From NCBI GenBank assembly GCA_003988855.1, contig QYAI01000090.1:1-64000 (forward strand): a stretch of DNA of 64,000 nt, in the 5' to 3' direction. Each line of letters opens with the position of its first letter. The stretch's first letter is position 1. Positions 53,938 through 64,000 of this stretch are shown piece after piece. Under the pieces are notes generated by a model that was given only the letters and a program-made list of their open reading frames with translations, searched no databases and was not told where the DNA came from. A program made the translations under genes and the position numbers. Origin of the DNA: Arachnopeziza araneosa (taxonomy: Eukaryota; Ascomycota; Leotiomycetes; Helotiales; Arachnopezizaceae).

Positions 53938-55911
53938 ATGACGGACTTGATCTCGAACACAGATGAGCCTCAGCCTAAGCGTCAAAAACGCATTCGAAAT
54001 TCGCATGTTCAGTCCCAGCCTGACCTGAATCAGGTTGAGATATATCGGCCTCTTGACAAAGCAAGACGCGAGATCCGAATATGCGACCTCAGTCCCACTG
54101 CTGAATTATCCAGTCCACTACACTGCTCTCTACGAACCGTTCCAATCGACAAAGCTGAGGTGTTTGCTGCGTTATCTTATGTCTAGGGTACAGAACCCGC
54201 AACGGAGGAAATCACTGTGGACGGAATCGTGTGTGCGATCAAACCAAACTTAGCCGCTGGTCTTCGACAATTTCGTGCACGATACCCACCGAGTCCTCAT
54301 CACAAGACGAGGTCTCATTCTCGCCAATTATCAATATGGGCGGATGCCATATGTATAGACCAGAGCGATAACGATGAACGCAACCATCAAGTCAATCTTA
54401 TGAAGTTGATATTCACCCAATGTGAATATGTTTTCGCATGGCTTGGAGATGCAGATGAGGATAGTGATCTCGCAATGGACTGCATAGCAAAACTCTCAAC
54501 AGCCTGCGTGGCATGTTTGACAAAAACAGATCCATTCAATAAGTCTGCTCCATGGACTGCAATTCATCGGCTACTAAAACGGGATTACTGGTATCGCGGT
54601 TGGATTTTNCAGGAGCTATTACTTCCAGGAAGCCTCATTATAGGCTGTGGATCGAAGTCTCTTCCTTGGTCGATATTTAAGTGGTTGGACAGCATCCGTG
54701 TAGGTGATGAAACGCTAGAACGCGACGGATTTTCCATCCGGGAACGTCTCAAACATAGTGACTCAGATGTGCAAGACAAGATAGTAGCAGTCTCGATGCT
54801 CGTTCGATCGGTCCTACTAAGCATATTTTTAATAAGAGACGATGAAATGGGGATGATTCCATCTCACCCGTTAGAATTCCTTCTCGACTTCACTTATCAT
54901 CTTCAAGTAACAGATGCAAGGGACAAGATTTATGGCCTGCTAGCTCTTACCAAAGACTACAACATACAACCTGATTACTTTAAGACTACACAACAAGTTT
55001 ATACCGAAGTTGCTTGCTCACTATTACAGGACGATCCCAATATTCTCATCTGCAGTGGTATATCTAATAGAGAAGCTAGCTCAAGCGCATCAATGGCCTC
55101 CTGGGCGCCCGACTGGGATTGGATTAGTCGATCAATAGCGACAGCACCAACAAGATGGAGGGGTTTCATGTTATTTTCCATTACTAACGGCTGCGATTAC
55201 TATTCGCGCAAGTTCGAATTCTACGAATTACCCGGCGTGGAAGTATTACGTTTTCGTGGCCAAATCTGCCACAATGTCATTAATCCGATTCTCTACACTG
55301 AATGGCTGGATCCAAAGTCTTTGGCGCTCACGATGCAGAACATGTATAGCCGTTTCTATCCTGGAGTAAGTCACCATACTGGCCGTCAAAAAGCAATTCC
55401 AAAGCTCGTGGCACTATACCGCACACTTGTACAACATAATAATGTATTGCACCGGCATCTAGGAGATCATATAGAATCGGTAGCTGGTTTCTGTTACAAT
55501 GCAAGTCTCAGAATGGAGAACAGGAATGAAGTGAGGACTTCAAAAGCAAAAAGTTATTTTGCCAAATTGTTTCAATTATTTGAGGATGATCTAGTCAAGT
55601 GGGAGAAGGAGTACGGAGAGCATCGATCAAAGTTCAGTCACGCAGAAAAATACAGCAATAGCTATCTAGCAGAAGAAAAAACAAGTCTACACCGAAGAGT
55701 GTTTTTCGAGACCCCTGCAGGCCATTTTGGCTTGGGACCACCAGGAATCAAAGAGGGTGATATACTTTGNAAGGTATATGGGTGCTGGTGGCCATTCATT
55801 CTTCGGCAAGTGGATTCGCATTATTATATAGTGGGAGCATGCTGGGTAGTGGGTTTTATGGGTGATGACGGCTTTGATGAATCACAGAGTGAAATGATTG
55901 AAGTTTGGTAG
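53938..55911 (+). pseudogene. HET-domain (heterokaryon incompatibility) gene with an in-frame TAG at the invariant Trp
   Basis: One continuous frame of 658 codons from ATG 53938 to a stop at 55911, interrupted only by TAG at 54184-54186. The stop falls exactly where HET proteins have Trp in ALSYVWG; the sequence reads ALSYV-stop-GTEP. The HET signatures continue downstream: ITVDG, a long insert, LSIWADAICIDQSDNDERNHQVNLM, a CEYVFAWLGD block, RDYWYRGW-x-QELLLPG, the VTDARDKIYGLLAL motif, and a typical end with YYIVGACWVVGFMGD. HET proteins act in allorecognition and trigger cell death on fusion of unlike strains. TGG to TAG is a single transition. With 1.7 kb of intact frame after it, the allele is either very recently broken, read through, or corrected by A-to-I mRNA editing, which turns UAG into UGG in some ascomycetes. 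An ATG at 54217 could also start a truncated protein without the first HET motif. Confidence 0.8.
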
Positions 55912-57540
55912 CGCTATCGATCTAGGACAAGATATCGACATGTACCGTCTCTTAACTGTTGTTGTAGATTTTCTTTAAAAACTTGACCTATTCAAAGTGG
56001 TATTATAAGATGATCGTGTCCCAAACGTAAATTTGAAAGCAATTCTAGACGGCACAAAGTGCATTGGCTGCTGAAACCAAACCTTGGAGTCTGACTACTT
56101 CTAGTCACATGAGCACTGGCGATGAAAAATAACAGCACATCATTTATAAGCTGTCTTAAAGACAGGATTCGAGACTGGGAATTTTGGGGATTGGAGCAGA
56201 TCAGATGGGGGAGGGGGGTCAAACAGGAGAAGGTGGAGAGTTCAGAGGATTTATTAAGAATTGAATCTGACAAGGGAAGAAGAGTGAGAGGTGTGGGAAA
56301 CACATAAAAGATACTTATCCCGTTTAACTCCTCTTGCTAGTCTTCCTGCGGCTAACGCTCTAATANGAACAAGTCGTTTACCTAGAAATCCACGTTCATA
56401 AAATGATGATTTCCCCCCAAACTTTCTGCTTCCTCATTCTCTCCACAACAATCATCCCTACAACTCCTCCAAATCAAACTTTGAACTTAACACGCAAATC
56501 AAAATCCAAACAATAATCCAAAATCTAAAGAGAAACTAGTCCAACTCAGTATCTAGCATCCGTTGACCCGTCCTCCCATGATCGGCCTCGAGAAGTGGCT
56601 CGGACACCGGCTCATCGAGGCTTTCTCTTTGAAGAACAAACTCACCAACGACAACAACAAACCCTCCAACGACACCCTTCCCATCCCCTCCACCAGGAGC
56701 CTTCCCAGCAACAGATCCCCTCTCCGACGAATCCATGAATTACACGGAACCCATATCCTTTGAGTACCCATCACTTGACCACCCCGTGATCCAGCCTCGA
56801 TTCCCTCTCCATCGCTGCAGGAACATTTACGGGTGGTGTTGTTAGGGGTACGCAACTGCCTCCCAACCACGATCTACGCAAGATCATTACAGAAGAGATT
56901 AATCCAGCAGACCCGTCCTCGCGTCATATAAACCAGCATTCATTCATCAACACAATCGATAAGCAACTACTGCTATTACCGACGAATTATCNTATTTTTC
57001 CGTGAACAACGCACGTTGACGAATAAGCCGGAGCATATCCATCCCTCCCCGCCCATGTAAAACCCATCACAAAAACCCTTCTTTAACGCACACCCACCTA
57101 GTTAGCAAGGAGGTTTGTTTCCCATGCGTGCCTGCTCTGGAAGCACCTTCTGCAAGCTTCACTACATCTACGCCTCGCTCCGCTTCTATTCTCTCTCTCT
57201 CTCTCTTCAACACAGCCATCGCACACTCATCGTGCTCTTTAAGTGCTCTCACTTCGGAATGGTCCTAGANGTTATACCATCATGCCAGATATCCATCCCC
57301 ATCCCCACGGCACGGCACGCTCAGCCAACCTGACTCTACTCCACCGTGCTGCTCCTTTTACTCCACCCATGCTGCGCCCAGCACGACAAGCTCGGATCAG
57401 ATCAAACCTGGAGTCAGCAGGGTCGGAGGGGATGTGTGTTTTGGCTGGATGCTTCGCGAGATCGAGNAGCGGTTTTAGGCAGGTCTCGTGGCCGGTTGTG
57501 AGGGTTTACTTGGCTGGTAATGACGGTATAATTTAGTAAC
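55912..57540. other. Intergenic region, mostly without gene evidence
   Basis: 1.6 kb between the HET locus and the 3' end of MED5. It holds a pure (CT)8 run at 57191-57206 and a doubtful short minus-strand frame annotated separately. No other gene is supported. Confidence 0.45.
56536..56826 (-). CDS. Doubtful short open frame with one internal stop
   Basis: From ATG 56826 the minus frame runs to a stop at 56536, broken by one TAA at 56742-56740. The lower part from ATG 56736 codes for 66 aa, Gly-rich then acidic (ESLDEPVSEPLLEADHG). The Gly/Ser/Asp composition on both sides of the stop is similar. It may be the remains of a small gene, or chance. No family is recognised. Confidence 0.22.
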
Positions 57541-60500
57541 CTAATATCCCATCCCATCACCTAGCCCCTGCCCATCAGGCCCTGCTCCAAATCCATCCAG
57601 TAAATCTGCCCCACTCCCACCTCCCATAAGATCATGCATCAGATCCGCATGCGGGTCACCGCTACCGCCGACATTCATATCGACCCCAACTCCCATGCCC
57701 ATCGCCTCCATCCCGTCCATTCCGATATCACCCAAGCTGATGTCGTTCATGGCCTCGTTCATCGCTCCAGCTTCAATACCCACACCGTCCAACCCATCAC
57801 TGACACCCGGAACCACACACATCACCTCAACCTTCCGCCACAAGCGCACCATTGACTCGGCGCCAAGAACATCCGTCTTTTGCAGCTTTGGTGCGTTCTC
57901 CACCTCGTTCTTCAGCGCCTCTCGGAGATTTATCCTCCGCTGTAATACTTCTCCGCCCATCTGCCCCGCCTCCCAGCTAGCGGCATCCGGAGCTGCTATA
58001 ATAGCGCAGGCAACGTCAAGCACTACACTGGCATTTCCAGCTTCGGACTGAGTCTTGACTTCCTCAATGATGCAGCTGAGAACGCGCTTGGCTCCATGCA
58101 TCTTGACTGCCACCAGGAGCTGACGATGCGTGTATGACGCTGGGTGAGGATTCAAAGCTGGATTGAGACCCCAGTGTACGAGGTGAGATATCGTTTGCTT
58201 GACAGAAGTTACAAGACAACCGCTTGGGGTCGCAGTCCAGGATTCAAGTTCGGTATGATCAGAAGCAGCGCGACGTTCCCATCCAAGATTTCCGCGTAAG
58301 GCTTTGGAAAGCGGCTCTACATCCTGCCGAGATGGCTCGGCGCGCTGCACCCAGCGGAGGGAGTGCTCGAGATTTTTGGCAACGATATTTAATATTGCGT
58401 TGAGCATAGCAGAAGCTTCGGTCGATATAGAAGCTGGGGATGTGATGAGGGCGGAGAGTATTTGTAGAATAGCATTGGCCGAGGAGGGGTGCGCCCACAG
58501 ATGATTGGAGAGAAAGGTGATGCCGGGGATGAGGGATGGGAGAAGAAAGGTATCGACGAGATACTCGAGACCACCTTTCAAAGACTCGTCGCTAAGATGT
58601 TTGGTGGAGACGGCGAGGACGATGTGGTGGAATAGAGTTGGGACGAGGAGGTAGAAGTCTTGAGGAGGGCAAGATGACATGAGTTCGTCCCCCAGGCCTC
58701 CGCTTTCGTTGTCAAAGAGGCCGCGAATCCAGCCATCTAGGTGGCTCTCTTCTTGCTCTGTGAGATCTTCCAGAGCACGGCTCAGGTGACCTTGGTCTAA
58801 GAGTTTCGCAACAGATGAATCCTGGGCTTGGATGCCCAAGTCGGCAGTTGAAAGGTTGTATCTATGGGTAAAGGATAAGACCAGCAATAGTATTGACCCA
58901 AACTCCTCGTATACAGGTTGATATTCCCCTTGGTCCTCATCATAGTGCCAATTGTCAAGCAGATTGCAGATTGGCCGAAGGATTGACGTTGGTTTATCGA
59001 AAAGAAGCATGACATCCAATGACGAAGGCTTGCGCGCCAATTGGCTACACAGAGATTTGAGCGACATGGTCTCTTTATTGTTACAAAGTCGTGCGATAAC
59101 CTGCAAATGTTAATTGGAACCCNCAACGAGAGCTGCTGCGTACCTCAGTGATTGCTTGGCTAACGGCACCAACATTTCCATCCATATGTTCCAGCTCATC
59201 GATCAGTCCCTCGGCCCTTTCTGGATCTGATAGACATTGCTGAACTAAATCCTCTTTTATATATCTTCCACCTGCTGGTAGGCTTTGCATAGGGATATCT
59301 TCTAGCAAGTTTTCAATGCTTGTTTCCGCAATCAATCCATGTAAACAACAGGCGAAACAGAAATCCTGCCTCACAGAATCCGGAAATATATTGTTGCCGC
59401 TCGTCTCGTCAAATATATTTGAGAGTGTCGGAAAAGTAGTAGTATCGACCTGACCCAATGCCTCCGTAATACAGAACTCTGAAGTCAGAGGTGGAAATAA
59501 TTGTAAGCATAGAGTTGATAAGAGAATTGGGATCTTATTGATAAGAAATGATCTAAGAATAGTGATTGCTTGTTGTCGTTCATTTCGGAATGTCGCGTTA
59601 GCTAAGACGTCGAAACCAGCGAGGATAAGATCTACAACGGTTGACCGTATATCGCCTTGGTAGCGATTATTTAGATATGCAAATATGGCGTTGTCGTCCA
59701 TCAACGGCCGCCCAACAAGCTTTCGAAACGTTAGCATGGTCCAAACCACAGAACGAAGGACGATTACCAAAGCATTCAGATAAACATACAATCCCACCCT
59801 CGAGTTGATGACCGGCATGTCTGCTACAACCATATTCTCGACACCCATCCCCATCGGAGCCATACTCTCTTCCAAGATCTCCTCAATCTCCTTCCTCGCC
59901 TCGAGCGCCTTACGATCAACCGGCTCAATAGCAACCATTGTCTCCGTCCTAAAGAGCTCTAGTCGTGCGGCGCTCTGCGGACTCGTCTGTAATAATAATG
60001 GGATAAATGCCGCTAGAGTCTTTCCCAGGGCCTGTCGAGTAATTTTAGGTACCCGCCCTTTGCTCAGCGCAAGGTGGACCGAGTTGCTCTCAACGATAGA
60101 GACGACCAGTGTTCCCAGCGCCATATTCTGGGCATTCATCTCCGCCGTTTGCGTATGCGAAAGAGGAATGACTTGGCTTTGGGCGTGGACGGCAGCCATG
60201 ACACCCTCCATCCATTGTATGCACTCCTTCACCAGCTCCACTGCTTCTGCCGCTGTTTTGGGCGCGGTCCCAGAGGATATCGACTTTGTGAGACGGTAGA
60301 AGAGCGTCTCTTCCGCCGTGTACGAGCTCGTCCATCGCTTCTCTTTCTCAGATGGCGCGATGGTGTGAGGCTTGAAGGTCGAGAATTTCCACAAGGAGCG
60401 GAGGACGTGGGGGATGGAGAGGAGGTTTTGAGACAGCAGCACCAGAACGTAGCGGATGGTGCGCGGATCGAGGGAGAAGTCGTTGTACCGAGTGGGAGAG

Positions 60501-60643
60501 AGGAACAAATCGCTGATCTGGGAGGCAGGGAGTGGAGAGGACGAGTGCAGGAGGGAGACGTAGGTGCTAAATGTTTCGGGGTCCAGACGGGTTGCAAGGC
60601 TGCGGGTGAAGAGGAGGGTCCATTGCTCATGGGGGGTCGGCAT
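57541..60643 (-). CDS. MED5: Mediator complex subunit 5 (NUT1)
   Basis: Exons 60643-59144 and 59100-57541 (43-nt intron, GTACGC donor, TTGCAG acceptor, phase 0) give 1019 aa, near the usual length. Med5 is a tail-module subunit of the RNA polymerase II Mediator and relays activator signals in the nucleus. Start at MPTPHEQWTLLFTRSLATRL follows the family pattern, a Trp-containing helix first. The protein is all helical with repeated Leu-rich segments (YVLVLLSQNLLSIPHVLRSLW, FLINKIPILLSTLCLQLFPP, ILQILSALITSPASI). The C-terminus is Met/Gly/Asp-rich and low complexity (DIGMDGMEAMGMGVGVDM). Recognition rests on overall pattern, since Med5 is weakly conserved. Confidence 0.82.
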
Positions 60644-61143
60644 GGTGCGTATCAGGGATGCAGGTCGCAAAACGGCATGCGCATTATGGATTGACTGTCA
60701 TGGCCAGCTCGGATTGACCGGATGAGAGGGATTGTCTGGAGTGGTAAGGAATGAGGAGAGAAGAAAGGTTGGAACGATTCGGGAAAAGGTTAGGAAGCAC
60801 ACGGCTCGCTTCTGATCGCTGCGGCAGCCTTGTGCTTCAGCCCTGCGAGCCTCCCCACCAAAAATGAAAATGGCAACTCCTCTCTCCATTGGGATTACTG
60901 AACGATACAAATCAATTGTGGTAGTACAAGGAGATACAGCAACCATTGATTGCTTTTACTGCAGAGGAGGCATGTTTGTCCCGCAAATCTTCCTGTCGAA
61001 ACCCGATTCCGTCCCATCCCGTCCCATTCCTACTGTACGCCGCCAGCCACGACCCGTCTTGTCCCTAGCCTCATGCCCATCATAACTTCATATCTCGTCC
61101 TAGAAATATTACAATGTCGCGCTCTCACCCCTTCCTCGATGGA
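60644..61143. other. Intergenic region
   Basis: 500 bases between MED5 (start) and the next minus-strand gene (end). It carries the MED5 promoter. No other feature seen. Confidence 0.5.
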
Positions 61144-61839
61144 TCAATCCGACTCCCGCTTCACTCGGGGTCCGCGTCCCATGGCCTCGGGCGCTCTCGG
61201 TCCCAGCATCCAATCCTGCATGGCGAGCCACTCGCTCCACTTCGCCTCGGCGGCTTGAATCTCCTTCTCGCTGGCATCTTTCAGCGGACTCAAGAAGGGG
61301 ACCGTTTCCTCGGGCGACATGTCGTACGCTTGCTTGACCTTCATCCAGCTCGTGCTCTTGGCCGCAAACAGGTAGTTCCTCCTCTCGATCTCGTGGAGCG
61401 ATCCGATGCCGCCGGCCCAGTCGTCGCCAAAGAATCCGTGCAGCACTGCGGGTGAATCGTGACCGGTTGCCACGAGACGTCGTATGTATGGGATCAGGGA
61501 GACACCTTGAGCATGCGGAGAGGTGTTGGCGGTTGCAAATGGATCTGGCTGCCGATGGTGCGGAAGTTCCGAGCCCGTGGGGCGCGGAGAGGAAGATGTC
61601 GAGGACATGACCGGGTGCGGTTGTTTCTGGTACGGCAGCTGGATGTTGATAAAGGCGGCCAGAGCCTTGACGGGCCCGCTGTGCTGGGCATGGTCGAGGA
61701 AGTACTTGTGGCAGCTCTGGAACTGCGGATACCANTCGATGATATCAAACTGCGGATTCTCGGGCTGCTGAGGCGGGACGCGTGACGGATTGCCATAGTT
61801 TGGGAAGCGCGGGTTCTGGTAGGCGGATGAAGAAGACAT
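61144..61839 (-). CDS. Conserved fungal protein, 'Ilp apoptosis inhibitor'-like by annotation
   Basis: 231 aa from the ATG at 61839 (good context, ACCATG); an in-frame ATG at 61866 also has good context and would add nine residues. The N-terminus is Pro/Gln/Ser-rich, then WYPQFQSCHKYFLDHAQ and a helix (VKALAAFINIQLPY). The C-terminal half is highly ordered: VSLIPYIRRLVATGHDSPAVLHGFFGDDW, GSLHEIERRNYLFAAKSTSW, MSPEETVPFLSPL, and WSEWLAMQDWMLGPRAP. I recall this C-terminal block from a fungal-only family that databases often label 'ilp is an apoptosis inhibitor'; that label is transferred annotation, not proven function. One N at 61735. Confidence 0.7.
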   Translation of the reverse strand: MSSSSAYQNPRFPNYGNPSRVPPQQPENPQFDIIXWYPQFQSCHKYFLDHAQHSGPVKALAAFINIQLPYQKQPHPVMSSTSSSPRPTGSELPHHRQPDPFATANTSPHAQGVSLIPYIRRLVATGHDSPAVLHGFFGDDWAGGIGSLHEIERRNYLFAAKSTSWMKVKQAYDMSPEETVPFLSPLKDASEKEIQAAEAKWSEWLAMQDWMLGPRAPEAMGRGPRVKRESD

Positions 61840-62585
61840 GGTGATCTCTCTGCGTTGGAAGACCATGGTTAGTCTAGGAGGTCCTGTGAAGAAAAAGGTC
61901 TGAGGCTGCGGGCAGGGATGGGACGAGATATAGAGTTTCGGCTCCAAGGAATTGGGGAGTCCGCACCTTAGAATCAGGGAACACGCAGCCCTGACAGACT
62001 CGATAGCTTTAAGTAGTTTGTAGAAGGTGTGGCGGTGTTGTCTGGCGCGGTGACGATGGGATCGAACGGGCGCGGGTGTTGTCGTAGTCTGCAGGAAGCG
62101 TCTCTAAGAGCGTATGCAAAGCCAAAGCAGGAATGGTTAGCCATCGCAACAGTCTGCAAGTGGCGAGTGGGCTCCTTTATAATGAGAGAGCCAGCGTCTG
62201 GCAGGTCCCAGGAAAAGGAGGAGAGCAGAGGATGAGGTAGGGGAGGTGGGTTTTTTTTTTTTTCGGTTTGTGAGGTGTAAGGCAGGACAGGGTAGGAGGA
62301 GGGAAGAGGAGGAGGAGGGTAGGGGAAGCGGAAGCTAGCTTGCTCGCTCGCTAGCTGGGCTGGTGGTGGAGAAGGAAGGGGGAGGTGTTTTTATTTTTAT
62401 TTTATTTTATTTTATTTTTTCCTTTTCTTTTCTTTCTGTCGAATCTGCTCAGATGGGGAAGCGAGTACAGATGCTGCAAGGTTGCCAGGTATCTGGTTGG
62501 AAAGGATTGGGGATGGGGTTTCGCGGGTCCTAAGGAGGATGGGGCAGGCGAGCATAGGCGAGGCTTTAGGCGAGGTCGTGTGTGC

Positions 62586-62603
62586 GTGTGTGTGTGTGTG
62601 TGT
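62586..62603. repeat. (GT)n microsatellite
   Basis: Pure alternating GT run of about 18 bases, flanked by imperfect GT units. Confidence 0.9.
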
Positions 62604-62940
62604 CTGTGTGCGAACCGTGTTTGGTGATGCGCCTGTGGCCTCTGAGATGAGCCTTGAAAGGGACTAGACGATGCANGACCCAGAAAGGTCTCCGGTGCTA
62701 ATGCCAATGCTAATGCCAATGTCTCGCCAATTCATTCCCATCCTCATTCAGGCTTTGGCCTCCCCCCTCCCCCCTCCCCCCGGTCCTGCTGCTCCGATAC
62801 CTGGTTAGGGAGGTCAACAGGTGGCCCATCTTGTCAGATCCATGGCGCCGGATGCAAGTCATCTCCAGGTTGGCCAGGGCCGGGCACAAAGCAAACGACA
62901 TCTGCTTGCCGTCTNGTTTTTTTTCACTTGCGCGCCGTCG

Positions 62941-62970
62941 CAGGTGCAGGTGCAGATGCAGATGCAGATG
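62941..62970. repeat. Five tandem hexamers CAGGTG/CAGATG
   Basis: Two CAGGTG followed by three CAGATG units. CAGGTG and CAGATG fit the E-box form CANNTG, so a bHLH-site array is possible, though a simple repeat is equally likely. Confidence 0.85.
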
Positions 62971-64000
62971 GCGTGGTGTAAGCCGCAGTGGAAGAGCCCC
63001 AGGGAGCGCACCGTGGCTCGAGGACCGCCAGGCCAGCGATCGCTGAAGGCCCCCACTGGAGCATCGGCGGCCGTCCAACGCCTGTTAGGTAGCCAATTGA
63101 TCAGTGCTGGGCTGGGCTGCCCTTTTCTCTCCGGAATAGGCGCACGCTGGTGGCAGAAGCTCCGCAGCCAGGGCAGGATGTGGGAGGACGTGCTCTGGCT
63201 GGTGTAGCTGAAAACCACCAACGGTCGTGGGCGATCGATCAGGGCGGGAAGCAGGGCAGGCCAGGGCAGGCCAGGGCTTCGTCACCCTGCGCCCCCGGAT
63301 AGGCTGGACGACCCAGTGCAGTACTGCCCAATGAAATGATTTCTTGCCTATATCCCATTTCTCTCGTTGTCGCCGGCAGAGTATTGTTATTGCTTGCGAC
63401 CCTTCTGAATCCCGTCTCATGGTGTGATCTTCAATACTGACCGGTCTGGTTCAGCTTGAGCTGTAGAGCGTCGTCGTCGTCACAGATGAGAGTGCACGTA
63501 AACTCAAGGGTAGCTGCATCTGGGAGCACAATGCGAGTCATGTTGGTCCTACGCAGTGCTACTCCTCGGTCCCCAATCCCAAGTTCTTGGGACAGNCTGT
63601 GTGAGGAGAACAGTGACAGTTTAGTCTTAGCATGTCTCCGCCCTCTGGCTCCCACAAACACACCATCTTTTCTTCTTTCGGCGGCCCACCGGCCTGGAGA
63701 CGATTCCCGGGCCAGGTCAAGTCCAGACATGAGACTCATCCTGCTCAGGTACATCGCACACGCTGTTCTGTTCTGGGGAAGAAGATCCAAGACCCGGACC
63801 AGGTAGCTGGGACCATTGGACGCACGACGCCTACCCGGAACGCCGTGCTTGGGAGGTCCCCTGGGGCCCGGGCAGTCTGACTCTGACGGTTATATCACCC
63901 CGATCCATGACTTTCGTCTCTGGGCCCGCCAGATGCGGTGTACATGTCTGACATGAGCAATCCATCACCTCTTGACCACCACNACCTCTCATCCGAGCTC

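Larger units (their letters stand above)
61840..64000. other. Low-complexity right flank, probable long promoter or leader
   Basis: 2.2 kb with no supportable gene. It contains T13 (62251-62263), a TTTTA-type run (62390-62417), a (GT)n run (62586-62603), a twofold 12-bp repeat (62697-62720), a pyrimidine run of CCCCTCC type (62761-62780), five hexamers CAGGTG/CAGATG (62941-62970) and a repeated GGCAGGCCAG (63251-63277). Such compound simple sequence is common in the long upstream regions of fungal regulatory genes. Confidence 0.55.

Noticed and set aside
56578..56763. 62-codon plus-strand frame (MIGLEKWLGHRL...)
   Set aside because: Antisense to another doubtful frame, no homology, and no splice or promoter support.
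60074..60694. 206-codon open frame on the plus strand
   Set aside because: Antisense to the first exon of MED5; composition is Arg/Gly/Glu-rich and no family pattern is present.
63085..63806. Several 100-120 codon frames near the right edge
   Set aside because: They overlap on opposite strands in simple-repeat, G/C-rich DNA and carry no family signature; some contain Ns.
1..64000. CRISPR arrays, rRNA, tRNA, complete transposons or a secondary-metabolite cluster
   Set aside because: Searched by eye on both strands. No regular repeat-spacer array, ribosomal motif, transposase or reverse-transcriptase motif, or PKS/NRPS/terpene synthase core was found.

Overview
The window is nuclear DNA of a filamentous ascomycete (Pezizomycotina). 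Genes are dense, most introns are 43-80 nt with GT...AG ends and CTNA(A/C)-type branch sites, and the gene set is typically fungal: SSD1/GUL-1, MED5/NUT1, GLE1, a TSC10 reductase, a Mep ammonium permease, GH16, Rds1-like, DUF3176, HET and a secreted ascomycete peroxidase. A leotiomycete is my best guess, but that is inference; no taxonomic marker is present. About 45 isolated N bases are scattered through the sequence. None shifts a frame.

Layout. 0.2-6.4 kb: a small Lsb1/Pin3-like protein lacking the SH3 domain, convergent with a 1782-residue protein joining a degenerate caspase-like domain, a GMC oxidoreductase and an alpha/beta hydrolase. 8.3-13.6 kb: 3-ketodihydrosphingosine reductase (with a damaged splice donor), an ammonium transporter with GATA sites upstream, and a secreted GH16 glucanase. 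14.8-17.3 kb: a TPR protein, followed by a 3 kb stretch with no visible gene. 20.3-25.3 kb: a BCS1-type AAA ATPase, a membrane-anchored orphan and a C2H2 zinc-finger protein. 25.5-32.2 kb: a phosphate/H+ symporter with an acidic loop, a coiled-coil orphan and a class-1-type dihydroorotate dehydrogenase-like enzyme with a diverged substrate pocket. 32.4-42.2 kb: a ferritin-like Rds1 protein, then SSD1 and GLE1 in head-to-head arrangement. 43.9-45.2 kb: a secreted haem peroxidase unusually rich in N calls.

46.2-56 kb is accessory in character: small orphan coiled-coil or charged proteins, a CsbD-like glycine-rich stress protein behind a perfect CRE and a TATA box, a DUF3176 membrane protein divergent from a secreted orphan, and a HET-domain gene whose only defect is a TAG codon at the invariant Trp of its ALSYVWG motif. 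57.5-61.8 kb returns to conserved genes (MED5 and a conserved fungal protein). The last 2 kb is low-complexity, repeat-rich DNA that looks like a long promoter or leader.

There is no metabolic gene cluster, transposon, tRNA, rRNA or CRISPR array that I can support. The observations most worth following are the caspase-like/GMC/hydrolase fusion, the HET gene with UAG at its key Trp (recent null or mRNA-edited), the GG donor in TSC10, the SH3-less Lsb1 paralogue and the diverged DHODH active site.
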